From positions 1 through 8,925 of the forward strand of contig LKMM01000084.1 in the NCBI GenBank assembly GCA_001563885.1: a DNA stretch of 8,925 bases, read 5' to 3'. Source of the stretch: Natrialbaceae archaeon B1-Br10_E2g27. GTDB taxonomy: Archaea; Halobacteriota; Halobacteria; Halobacteriales; Natrialbaceae. The notes beneath the pieces were generated by a model that saw nothing but the letters and a program-made list of their open reading frames with translations, searched no databases and had not been told where the DNA came from. Positions within the stretch are counted from its first letter, which is position 1; the number at the start of each line of letters is the position of its first letter. The position numbers were made by a program, and so were the translations under genes. Of this stretch, positions 1 to 5,377 are shown piece by piece.

Positions 1-747
1 CTCGGAACGAACAACCTCGGCCAGGATATCTACTCGAGGTTCCTCTACGGTGCGAGAACGTCGTTGCTCGTCGGTATCTCGGGGACGGTACTCGCAGCGA
101 GTATCGGCGTCCCGATCGGACTGGTCGCGGGCTACTTCGGCGGCCGAGTCGATGACGGACTCATGCGGGCTGCAGACGTCATGCTGGCGTTTCCCTCGCT
201 GGTTCTCGCATTGGCGTTGATGGGTGCGTTCGGCCGGGGAACCATCGGCATTCCCGATCCGATCGTCCTCGCCGGCTTCGCCGATGGGATGCCAGAGCGG
301 ATGACGTTCCCGGGGATGGTTGCGGTGGTGGTTGCACTCGTCACCTGGGTCTGGTTTGCCCGCGTCGCCCGCGGAGAGGCGATGTCGGTGCGCAACGAAG
401 CCTACGTCAAAGCCGCCCGATCGCTTGGGGCAAGCCACGCGACCATCCTCAAAAAACACGTCCTTCCGAACAGTCTTACACCGATTATCGTCTTGGCGAC
501 GATCCAGGTGGCCGCGATTATCCTCCTCGAGAGTTCACTGTCGTATCTTGGGTTTTCGGGGACGGAGCTATCCTGGGGCTTCGAGATCCAGAACGGACAG
601 GACCGGCTTCGAACCCAGTGGTGGGTCGCGACGATTCCGGGAATCGGCATCGTCATGGCTGTAATCGGAATCAATTTACTTGGCGACTGGCTGCGGGATG
701 CTCTCGACCCGAATATCGAGGGCGAAGGTGCGGGAGGTGCTGGCTAA
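1..747 (+). CDS. dppC: Dpp/Opp-type ABC transporter permease, DppC-like (5' partial)
   Basis: One of the two membrane permease subunits of a di/oligopeptide ABC importer; it forms half of the translocation path and couples to the ATPases. The frame is open from base 1, and 248 residues plus the stop are visible. The visible start LGTNNLGQDIYSRFLYGAR is the conserved segment that follows the first membrane helix in DppC proteins, so roughly 50-90 N-terminal residues are missing. Hydrophobic segments lie at about visible residues 22-46, 57-77, 104-122, 159-180 and 207-229. The EAA coupling motif that contacts the ATPase is at 133-157 (EAY..AA.SLGA...I...HVLPN). A hydrophilic stretch with many Pro and Gly (about 79-101) enlarges the loop after the second visible helix. 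The TTG at 64 is an internal Leu codon, not a start. The gene ends 1 nt before dppD, in the same operon. Peptide specificity is inferred from the family; the substrate is unproven. Confidence 0.93.
   Translation, partial: LGTNNLGQDIYSRFLYGARTSLLVGISGTVLAASIGVPIGLVAGYFGGRVDDGLMRAADVMLAFPSLVLALALMGAFGRGTIGIPDPIVLAGFADGMPERMTFPGMVAVVVALVTWVWFARVARGEAMSVRNEAYVKAARSLGASHATILKKHVLPNSLTPIIVLATIQVAAIILLESSLSYLGFSGTELSWGFEIQNGQDRLRTQWWVATIPGIGIVMAVIGINLLGDWLRDALDPNIEGEGAGGAG
733..739 (+). promoter_or_regulatory. Shine-Dalgarno site of dppD
   Basis: GGAGGTG lies inside the last codons of dppC, 9 nt before the ATG at 749. It matches the complement of the archaeal 16S rRNA 3' end and decides the dppD start. 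An upstream in-frame ATG at 680 lies deep inside dppC and has no comparable site. Confidence 0.8.
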
Positions 748-748
748 G

Positions 749-1936
749 ATGAGCGACGAACTACTCCGAGTCGACGGGCTGAAAACTCGATTTTTCACTG
801 AGGAGGGACAGGTAAACGCCGTCGACGGCGTCGATATTACAATCGAACGCGGTGAGACCTACGGTATCGTCGGCGAGAGTGGGAGCGGAAAGAGCGTGAC
901 CGCTCGATCGATACTGGATCTGATCGAGTCTCCAGGCGAGATTACGGAGGGGGAAATCTGGTACGATTCACCGGCGTTTGCCGAGACGGTCGTCGACGCC
1001 TATCCAGACGCCGTCGACGGCTCGTCCGTCGACTTACTCCAGCTTCCGCCATCGGCCAGACGGTCGCTCCGTGGAACCCACTTCAGTATGATCTTTCAGG
1101 ATCCACAGAGCAGTTTCAACCCGAGTCTTCCCGTCGGCGAACAGATCGCCGAAGCCGTCGAAGTCCAGCGCCGTGCACACGCAAACCCGCGGTCGACTCG
1201 CGCCCGCTCGAGTCAGTATACGCTTCGAAATATGGTCCTCGGAACCGTCTTTCGGTCGAGAAAGTACGTACGTACAGAGAGTCGCGAGCGTGCGATCGAA
1301 CTGCTCGAACTCGTCGGAATCCCTGACCCGGCCCAGCGGGCAGACGAGTACCCACACGAGTACTCCGGCGGGATGTTACAGCGAGCGATGATCGCCCAGG
1401 CGTTGGCCGGCGAACCGGATGTCCTCGTCGCCGACGAGCCGACGACGGCCCTTGACGTGACGATTCAGGCCCAGATCCTGGATCTATTAGACGAGTTGAA
1501 AGCAAAAACCGGGATGACCATCTTGCTTATCACGCACAACCTCGGGGTGGTCGCGCGGATGTGTGATCGTGTCGGCGTGATGTATGCCGGCCAGATCGTC
1601 GAGCGAGGAACACTCGAGGATATCTTCGACGATCACGTCCATCCATACACAAGGGGGCTGCTCGGCTCGATTCCGACCGTCGAGGGGGCCGGAACGCGAC
1701 TCGAGCCGATCGCTGGGAACGTCCCGAGTCTCCTCGATCACGAGATGGGCGATCGGTGTCCGTTCGCAGATCGGTGTCCGAAGGCAATGGACGACTGTCT
1801 CGAGTCGCCGCCGGAGTCTCCTGCCGGCGGAAGCCCCCATCACGCCGCCAGATGTGTCCTCACGGATGGCTCCTACGACGTATCGCGGTCGCTGCCGGAG
1901 GGATACTTCGAGGAGTCGGGAGGTGATCGGAGATGA
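749..1936 (+). CDS. dppD: Peptide ABC transporter ATP-binding protein, DppD/OppD-like
   Basis: First of two cytoplasmic ATPases that power the peptide importer (395 aa). Motifs in order: Walker A GESGSGKS (42-49), Q-loop Gln117, ABC signature YSGGMLQR (205-212), Walker B VLVADE (225-230), D-loop ALD (234-236) and H-loop His263. The C-terminal oligopeptide-HPY extension starts at HPYTRGLL (298-305). It carries four cysteines at 337, 343, 350 and 369, the pattern seen in OppD/DppD families, where a [4Fe-4S] cluster has been found in a mycobacterial OppD. At 395 aa it is longer than the roughly 320-330 aa of bacterial DppD. The extra length sits mainly between Walker A and the Q-loop (about 74-108) and in an Arg-rich stretch between the Q-loop and the signature (about 138-180). 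The start at 749 is chosen for the GGAGGTG site and because it keeps the gene out of dppC. The stop overlaps the dppF start (ATGA). Confidence 0.94.
   Translation: MSDELLRVDGLKTRFFTEEGQVNAVDGVDITIERGETYGIVGESGSGKSVTARSILDLIESPGEITEGEIWYDSPAFAETVVDAYPDAVDGSSVDLLQLPPSARRSLRGTHFSMIFQDPQSSFNPSLPVGEQIAEAVEVQRRAHANPRSTRARSSQYTLRNMVLGTVFRSRKYVRTESRERAIELLELVGIPDPAQRADEYPHEYSGGMLQRAMIAQALAGEPDVLVADEPTTALDVTIQAQILDLLDELKAKTGMTILLITHNLGVVARMCDRVGVMYAGQIVERGTLEDIFDDHVHPYTRGLLGSIPTVEGAGTRLEPIAGNVPSLLDHEMGDRCPFADRCPKAMDDCLESPPESPAGGSPHHAARCVLTDGSYDVSRSLPEGYFEESGGDRR
1919..1928 (+). promoter_or_regulatory. Shine-Dalgarno site of dppF, 10-nt match to 16S tail
   Basis: GGAGGTGATC is an uninterrupted 10-nt complement to the conserved 16S rRNA 3' end (GATCACCTCC). 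It ends 4 nt before the ATG at 1933 and supports that start over the ATG at 1963. It lies within the last codons of dppD. Confidence 0.82.
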
Positions 1937-3297
1937 GTACGGACGGCCCAGAGTCGACATCCATGCCGTCCGACTCCGCAGAACGTGACCCGCTCGTCCA
2001 GGTCGACGGTCTCAGAAAGTACTTCTGGGAGAACGATTCGGTCGTCGACCGTCTCCTCGGTGGGGACCCCGTCGCCGTCAAGGCTGTCGACGGCATTAGC
2101 TTCGACGTCTACCGGGGCGAAACCCTCGGACTGGTCGGCGAAAGCGGCTGTGGAAAATCGACTGCCGGCGAGACCCTGCTCAGACTCCAAGAGCCGACCG
2201 AGGGCAGCGTGCACGTCGACGGAAAAAGCGTCTACGACCTCGAGGGAGCCGACCTGACTGCCTTCCGCCGGCAGGCACAGGTCGTCTTTCAGGATCCGTT
2301 CTCGAGTCTCGACCCGCGGATGACGATCGGTGAAATCGTCCGCCAACCCCTCGACATCCACGACGTCGGTACTCCCGAGGAACGTCTCGAACGCGTAAGC
2401 GACCTCCTAGAGCGGGTTGGCCTCTCCGCAGACCAACTCGAGCGCTATCCACACGAGTTCTCCGGCGGCCAGCGCCAGCGTATCGGAATCGCCCGCGCGC
2501 TCGCGTTAGAGCCTGATTTTCTGGTCTTGGACGAGCCAACGAGCGCTCTCGACGTCTCGGTGCAGGCACAGGTGCTCAACTTACTCGCCGAGTTGCAATC
2601 AGAGTTCGATCTCACCTACCTGCTGATCAGCCACAACCTCTCGGTAATTCGGCACATCTGCGACCGCGTCGCGGTCATGTATCTGGGTGAACTCGTCGAG
2701 ATTGGCCCAGTCGAGGAATTATTCGCCGACCCCAAACATCCCTACACGAAGGCACTGCTCGAGAGCGTCCCACGGGCGTCGACCGACGAACGCGAGCGCG
2801 ATCGGGAGACGATCTCGGGTGACGTCCCCTCACCGCGGGATCCCCCCAGTGGCTGTCGGTTTCGGACCCGGTGTCCGGCGGTGATCCCGCCTGCTGACCT
2901 CGAAGTAGACCAACCGGCGTATCGGGCGATTATGGATCTCCGCGGGCGACTCGAGCGTCGGGACGTCTCCTTTGAGTCTATCGACGAAACGGCCGAGATT
3001 GGCTCGGTTCCGGATGCAGACGTCTCGCGAGTCGCGTCGGCGCTGAAATCGCACCTGCTCGATCGGGAGTTGCCACAAGAAGACGACGATGTCGTCGAGG
3101 AGGCCCTCTCGAGGCTGGCTGGCGACGGCTGGGAGGCGGCAACGGACCTGCTTCGCATACGATACGAAAGCGTCTGCGAGCAACGACGTCCCGAACTTGG
3201 AGCCGAGGATCATCCGGTTGCATGTCATCTTTACGAGGCGTCAGGAGCCAGCGACACAACGGGTGGACGTGATCGGTCGCCTGAAACTCTCGACTGA
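1933..3297 (+). CDS. dppF: Peptide ABC transporter ATP-binding protein, DppF/OppF-like, with C-terminal insertion
   Basis: Second ATPase of the importer (454 aa), expected to pair with DppD at the cytoplasmic face of the permeases. Motifs: Walker A GESGCGKS (69-76), Q-loop Gln120, signature FSGGQRQR (176-183), Walker B FLVLDE (196-201), D-loop ALD (205-207) and H-loop His234. The oligopeptide-HPY extension begins at HPYTKALL (269-276). Two cysteines of the usual C-terminal cluster are at 308 and 314 (CRFRTRCP), but the next two are at 415 and 431 (VCEQRRPEL...ACH). About 100 mostly acidic, probably helical residues (315-414) are therefore inserted where bacterial homologues usually have about 6. 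This explains the length compared with about 330 aa in bacteria. I believe similar long forms occur in other haloarchaea, but could not check. The start is set by a perfect Shine-Dalgarno site. The ATGA overlap with dppD indicates translational coupling. This is the last gene of the visible operon. Confidence 0.94.
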   Translation: MSTDGPESTSMPSDSAERDPLVQVDGLRKYFWENDSVVDRLLGGDPVAVKAVDGISFDVYRGETLGLVGESGCGKSTAGETLLRLQEPTEGSVHVDGKSVYDLEGADLTAFRRQAQVVFQDPFSSLDPRMTIGEIVRQPLDIHDVGTPEERLERVSDLLERVGLSADQLERYPHEFSGGQRQRIGIARALALEPDFLVLDEPTSALDVSVQAQVLNLLAELQSEFDLTYLLISHNLSVIRHICDRVAVMYLGELVEIGPVEELFADPKHPYTKALLESVPRASTDERERDRETISGDVPSPRDPPSGCRFRTRCPAVIPPADLEVDQPAYRAIMDLRGRLERRDVSFESIDETAEIGSVPDADVSRVASALKSHLLDRELPQEDDDVVEEALSRLAGDGWEAATDLLRIRYESVCEQRRPELGAEDHPVACHLYEASGASDTTGGRDRSPETLD

Positions 3298-3350
3298 TTG
3301 AACGACAATCTGAAACTGCGCAGTCTGGTGGTTTCGATGGACTCGTTCGA
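3298..3350 (+). terminator. Stem-loop directly after dppF, possible 3' end element
   Basis: Immediately after the dppF stop, TTGAACGA (3298-3305) can pair with TCGTTCGA (3343-3350) with one G-U pair. Nested inside, TGAAAC (3311-3316) pairs with GTTTCG (3331-3336), again with one G-U pair. The loop carries most of a 10-nt palindrome, ACTGCGCAGT (3315-3324). No strong T-tract follows directly; a short TTTT occurs at 3375-3378. It may mark the 3' end of the dpp transcript. Termination is inference. Confidence 0.3.
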
Positions 3351-3388
3351 CCGTATCTGATTTGACCCAATCTGTTTTGGCGGCAGGT

Positions 3389-3395
3389 GTAATAC
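3389..3395 (+). promoter_or_regulatory. TATA-like element for the DUF7344-type gene
   Basis: GTAATAC is centred 25 nt before the ATG at 3417, with no Shine-Dalgarno site between. This spacing fits a leaderless or near-leaderless haloarchaeal transcript, so the gene need not depend on read-through from dpp. Confidence 0.45.
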
Positions 3396-3416
3396 TGTCC
3401 CTTTCTTACCGAGTGT

Positions 3417-3785
3417 ATGTCCCAGTCGAACGCGGCCCGAATGGAGGCGGCCTGTTCCCTGCTCGCCGAAGCCGAGCGCCGATACGTGCTTTATCAACTC
3501 GCAACACGACGGGAAGCCCACATCGAGGATCTCGTGACCCAGGTCGCCGCCTGGAAACGAGAAGAACCCGTGGTCACGATCGATCGGGAGGACAGACAAC
3601 GCCTCTATGTGACACTGGCGCACAATCATCTGCCGCGACTGGCCGACTACAACATCATCGACTACGATCTGCGAAGCGGTGACATCGTCCTGGCCGACGG
3701 CTTCGAGGATATCAGACCGCTGTTAGAACAGTTCCGACAGACGGAGTCGGTTCCGGAGATTCGCGACGGTCCCACACTTCAGTAG
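3417..3785 (+). CDS. DUF7344-type winged-helix protein, probable transcription regulator
   Basis: A 122-aa soluble protein resembling the haloarchaeal DUF7344 family, which has a winged-helix DNA-binding fold. Recognisable blocks are the opening helix EAERRYVLYQLATR (about 18-31), the segment HIEDLVTQVAAW (35-46), the basic turn ending in RQRLYVTLAHNHLPRL (60-75), and a wing-like end NIIDYDLRSGDIVLAD (79-94). There is no obvious ligand-binding or sensor domain, no cysteines that suggest metal sensing beyond Cys13, and no membrane segment. The family name is from memory of its sequence pattern. Target genes are unknown. It lies 119 nt after dppF on the same strand and 152 nt before the EamA gene, so it could act on either or on itself. 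That is inference from position only. The start is the ATG preceded by a TATA-like element at -25. Confidence 0.82.
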   Translation: MSQSNAARMEAACSLLAEAERRYVLYQLATRREAHIEDLVTQVAAWKREEPVVTIDREDRQRLYVTLAHNHLPRLADYNIIDYDLRSGDIVLADGFEDIRPLLEQFRQTESVPEIRDGPTLQ

Positions 3786-3835
3786 CGTTCGCTTTCGCGT
3801 GCCACCTCGAGGCGGGCCATCCAGTTTTGGGTTCT

Positions 3836-3895
3836 CCCATCCCGATGGGTGTCTTCGCTTGGAACGTTCCTCTCTGCCCGGAACCGCGAAGACAC
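3836..3895 (+). repeat. Inverted-repeat cluster upstream of the EamA promoter
   Basis: A perfect 10-bp inverted repeat, GTGTCTTCGC (3849-3858) and GCGAAGACAC (3886-3895), encloses a second perfect 5-bp pair, GTTCC (3866-3870) and GGAAC (3880-3884). Just before it, CCCATC (3836-3841) and GATGGG (3844-3849) form another perfect inverted repeat sharing one base with the large arm. A palindrome GGAACGTTCC (3861-3870) overlaps the inner arm. The cluster ends 8 nt before the TATA-like box of the EamA gene. It could be an operator, the 3' end structure of the DUF7344-type transcript, or a small structured RNA. The sequence alone does not decide between these. Confidence 0.6.
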
Positions 3896-3903
3896 ACCAA
3901 ACG

Positions 3904-3910
3904 AAATATA
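3904..3910 (+). promoter_or_regulatory. TATA box of the EamA transporter gene
   Basis: AAATATA, an AT-rich island in a GC-rich region, is centred 31 nt upstream of the GTG at 3938. It predicts a transcription start about 3-6 nt before that codon, so the message would be nearly leaderless. This supports the GTG start rather than the ATG at 3827, which lies upstream of the promoter. Confidence 0.65.
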
Positions 3911-3937
3911 CAGGGTGATTCCCCAGAGACGGGAGGT

Positions 3938-4867
3938 GTGAGCCGGTACCGAAATTTCGTCCTCTTTTTAGCTCTCGCGACCATCTGGGGGTCGGCGTTT
4001 GTCGCCATCAGCGCCGGCTTAGAGCACTACCCGCCGGTGTTGTTCGCCGCACTGCGATATGACATCGCGGGCGTCGTCATGCTCGCGTACGCGGCCTACG
4101 CCGTCGAGGATTGGATTCCCCGCGGGCGCACGGAGTGGGCGACGGTCGCCGTCGGCGCGGTGTTGTTGATCGCGGCCTATCACACCTTCCTATTCGTTGG
4201 CCAACAGCATACGACCGCCGCGGCCGCCGCAATCTTAGTCAGTCTCTCGCCGGTTCTGACGACCGGGTTTGCCCGCGTGTTGATGCCGTCGGACGCCCTC
4301 TCGTTCGTCGGCCTCCTCGGCGTCGGCATCGGCCTCGTTGGCGTCGTCGTCATCGCCCAGCCCGATCCATCGAACCTCTTTGCGACCGAGGCCGTCGCCA
4401 AGGGACTGATCTTCTGTGCGGCGGCGTCGTTTGCCCTTGGCGGCGTGCTCACCCGTCGGATCGACTCCGGCCTGCCGATCGAGACGATGGAAGCCTGGTC
4501 GATGCTCGGCGGAGCGCTCATCATGCACGTCATCAGCCTCGCACTCGCCGAACCCATAGATCCCACAACCTGGACTCACCCCGAAGCCCTCGCTGCAGTA
4601 GGCTATCTCGCACTCGTCGCAAGCGCCGTCGGCTTTCTGCTGTATTTCGACCTGCTCGAGCGACTCGGTGCCGTCGAGATCAACATGGTCACCTACGTCG
4701 CGCCAATCGTCGCTGCTGTCGTTGGCTGGCTCTACCTCGGGGAAGTCATCGACGCGACCACGTTCGTCGGCTTTGCCCTCATCGTCGTCGGATTCGTCCT
4801 CGTCAAACGCCGCGCCATCCGCGATGAGTTTGCGTCTCGTGGCATTCGTTCTCGAGCCGACGACTGA
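3938..4867 (+). CDS. EamA/DMT-family transporter (10-helix membrane protein)
   Basis: A drug/metabolite-transporter superfamily carrier (309 aa) in the cytoplasmic membrane, with two EamA repeats. Repeat 1 spans about residues 8-139, opening with FLALATIWGSAFVAI and ending in GVGIGLVGVVVIA. Repeat 2 spans about 154-289 and carries the typical YVAPIVAAVVGWLYLGEVI (253-271) and GFALIVVGFVLV near the end. About ten hydrophobic segments can be counted, separated by short loops; the C-terminal tail is charged (RRAIRDEFASR). The length matches the family norm of about 300 aa. The GTG start is chosen because family members begin at SRYRNFVLFLAL and because the TATA-like box sits 31 nt upstream. A longer frame from an ATG at 3827 adds a Pro-rich, non-membrane leader spanning the inverted repeats and promoter. 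A GGAGGTG at 3932-3938 runs into the start codon and is too close to act as a Shine-Dalgarno site. The substrate cannot be inferred; family members export amino acids, nucleobases or drugs. Confidence 0.92.
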   Translation: MSRYRNFVLFLALATIWGSAFVAISAGLEHYPPVLFAALRYDIAGVVMLAYAAYAVEDWIPRGRTEWATVAVGAVLLIAAYHTFLFVGQQHTTAAAAAILVSLSPVLTTGFARVLMPSDALSFVGLLGVGIGLVGVVVIAQPDPSNLFATEAVAKGLIFCAAASFALGGVLTRRIDSGLPIETMEAWSMLGGALIMHVISLALAEPIDPTTWTHPEALAAVGYLALVASAVGFLLYFDLLERLGAVEINMVTYVAPIVAAVVGWLYLGEVIDATTFVGFALIVVGFVLVKRRAIRDEFASRGIRSRADD

Positions 4868-4874
4868 GAGCAAC

Positions 4875-4893
4875 CTATCACCGGCCGTGATAG
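4875..4893. other. Hairpin at the convergent gene ends
   Basis: CTATCAC (4875-4881) and GTGATAG (4887-4893) are perfect 7-bp inverted arms around the 5-nt loop CGGCC. The structure sits 7 nt after the EamA stop and covers the last codons and stop of the convergent minus-strand gene. It could form in either transcript and may help end both. No T-tract follows on either strand, so termination is uncertain. Confidence 0.4.
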
Positions 4894-5123
4894 TGACCGA
4901 CATACAGCGCGGCCAGATTCACAGCTAGTACGGTGAGAAATGCCGTCGATTCGACCCAGGAGTCGAGTCCGTAAAACAGGAGTGGCACGTACAGAAACGG
5001 GAGTACGATCGCCGTCCAGAAACCGGCTTTGCGGATCGAGTCGGCCGCCTGTGGGACCGTTCGCTCGAGCATCCGGCGGTCGGTCTCAGGCCCGGAGTCG
5101 TTCCCTGCGGTGGTGTCGCTCAT
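4878..5123 (-). CDS. Small two-helix membrane protein, function unknown
   Basis: An 81-aa protein with a hydrophilic acidic N-terminus (MSDTTAGNDSGPETDRR), then an amphipathic stretch LERTVPQAADSIRKAG (about 19-34). Two hydrophobic segments follow, about 35-52 (FWTAIVLPFLYVPLLFYG) and about 58-76 (STAFLTVLAVNLAALYVGH), and the protein ends YHGR. The predicted form is a helical hairpin in the cytoplasmic membrane. I do not recognise a named family; it has the look of small membrane proteins conserved among haloarchaea. The ATG at 5123 is chosen because the open frame upstream is Cys/Ser/Pro-rich and unlike a real N-terminus. There is no Shine-Dalgarno site. Two in-frame stops occur in tandem (TGA TAG). 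The gene is convergent with the EamA gene, whose stop lies 10 nt away, so it belongs to a separate transcript. Confidence 0.75.
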   Translation of the reverse strand: MSDTTAGNDSGPETDRRMLERTVPQAADSIRKAGFWTAIVLPFLYVPLLFYGLDSWVESTAFLTVLAVNLAALYVGHYHGR

Positions 5124-5170
5124 ACTCGATGCGGGAGGCCGTCCATCCGAATCGGACAGCAACCGATCAC

Positions 5171-5175
5171 ATATA
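5171..5175 (-). promoter_or_regulatory. TATA-like box for the small membrane protein gene
   Basis: On the minus strand TATAT lies about 50 nt upstream of the ATG at 5123, predicting a leader of about 20-25 nt. Just upstream of it on that strand, ACCAT and ATGGT arms (5175-5179 and 5184-5188, loop 4 nt) form an inverted repeat placed where a regulator or TFB could bind. Confidence 0.4.
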
Positions 5176-5340
5176 CCATGGCGATGGTTTCGACAGTTTG
5201 GACTCGATTCACTCGAGTACGAGTTTCGCTGCCAGTCATACAGACCGCTATTGGGCTGGCAAAAGCGCTGAGACGGACACGATACCGGCACACAACCACT
5301 CGAGCCTGCTGGCACCAAAGCGTCACGAACTACCGGAGTG

Positions 5341-5362
5341 AAAACGAGTAATCAGTGATTAC
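5341..5362 (-). terminator. Possible terminator of cdc48
   Basis: Read on the minus strand, a perfect 6-bp hairpin GTAATC/GATTAC with a 3-nt loop begins 15 nt after the cdc48 stop. It is followed by TCG and a TTTT run (5341-5344). A 9-nt direct repeat (AGTGATTAC at 5354-5362 and 5373-5381, plus-strand reading) links the hairpin to the stop codon region. The stem is short, so the call is tentative. Confidence 0.4.
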
Positions 5363-5377
5363 GCGCCCAAGGAGTGA

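Noticed and set aside
680..748. Upstream ATG that would extend dppD by 23 residues
   Set aside because: It lies inside dppC, lacks a ribosome binding site and adds a Cys/Arg-rich leader unlike DppD. The ATG at 749 has a strong GGAGGTG.
1..3297. Nickel importer (Nik-type) reading of the dpp genes, suggested by larC in the window
   Set aside because: NikD and NikE are about 250-270 residues and lack long HPY/cysteine extensions. These ATPases are 395 and 454 residues with peptide-type C-termini, and larC lies 4.5 kb away in a separate unit.
3231..3629. 132-residue minus-strand open frame across the dppF-DUF7344 gap
   Set aside because: Shadow of two plus-strand coding ends joined through the intergenic region; no start signal and no familiar protein pattern.
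3827..3937. ATG at 3827 as the start of the EamA gene
   Set aside because: It would put the inverted repeats and TATA-like box inside the coding region and add a Pro-rich leader absent from the family. GTG at 3938 fits both promoter spacing and the protein family.
4111..4827. 238-residue Arg-rich open frame within the EamA gene, same strand
   Set aside because: Out-of-frame shadow with Arg/Pro/His composition not seen in real haloarchaeal proteins.
4235..4903. 222-residue open frame antisense to the EamA gene
   Set aside because: Its Asp/Glu-rich, low-complexity composition is the usual antisense shadow of a GC-rich haloarchaeal gene, and the sense frame encodes a clear transporter.
5124..5318. 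N-terminal extension of the small membrane protein from an ATG at 5318
   Set aside because: The added 65 residues are Cys/Ser/Pro/Arg-rich and look like translated intergenic DNA; the promoter candidate lies within it.
5124..5377. Search for a tRNA or small RNA in the gap between the small membrane gene and cdc48
   Set aside because: Beyond the promoter candidate, the cdc48 hairpin and a 6-bp TGCCAG/CTGGCA pair (5230-5235, 5256-5261), no cloverleaf or other recognised RNA fold is visible.
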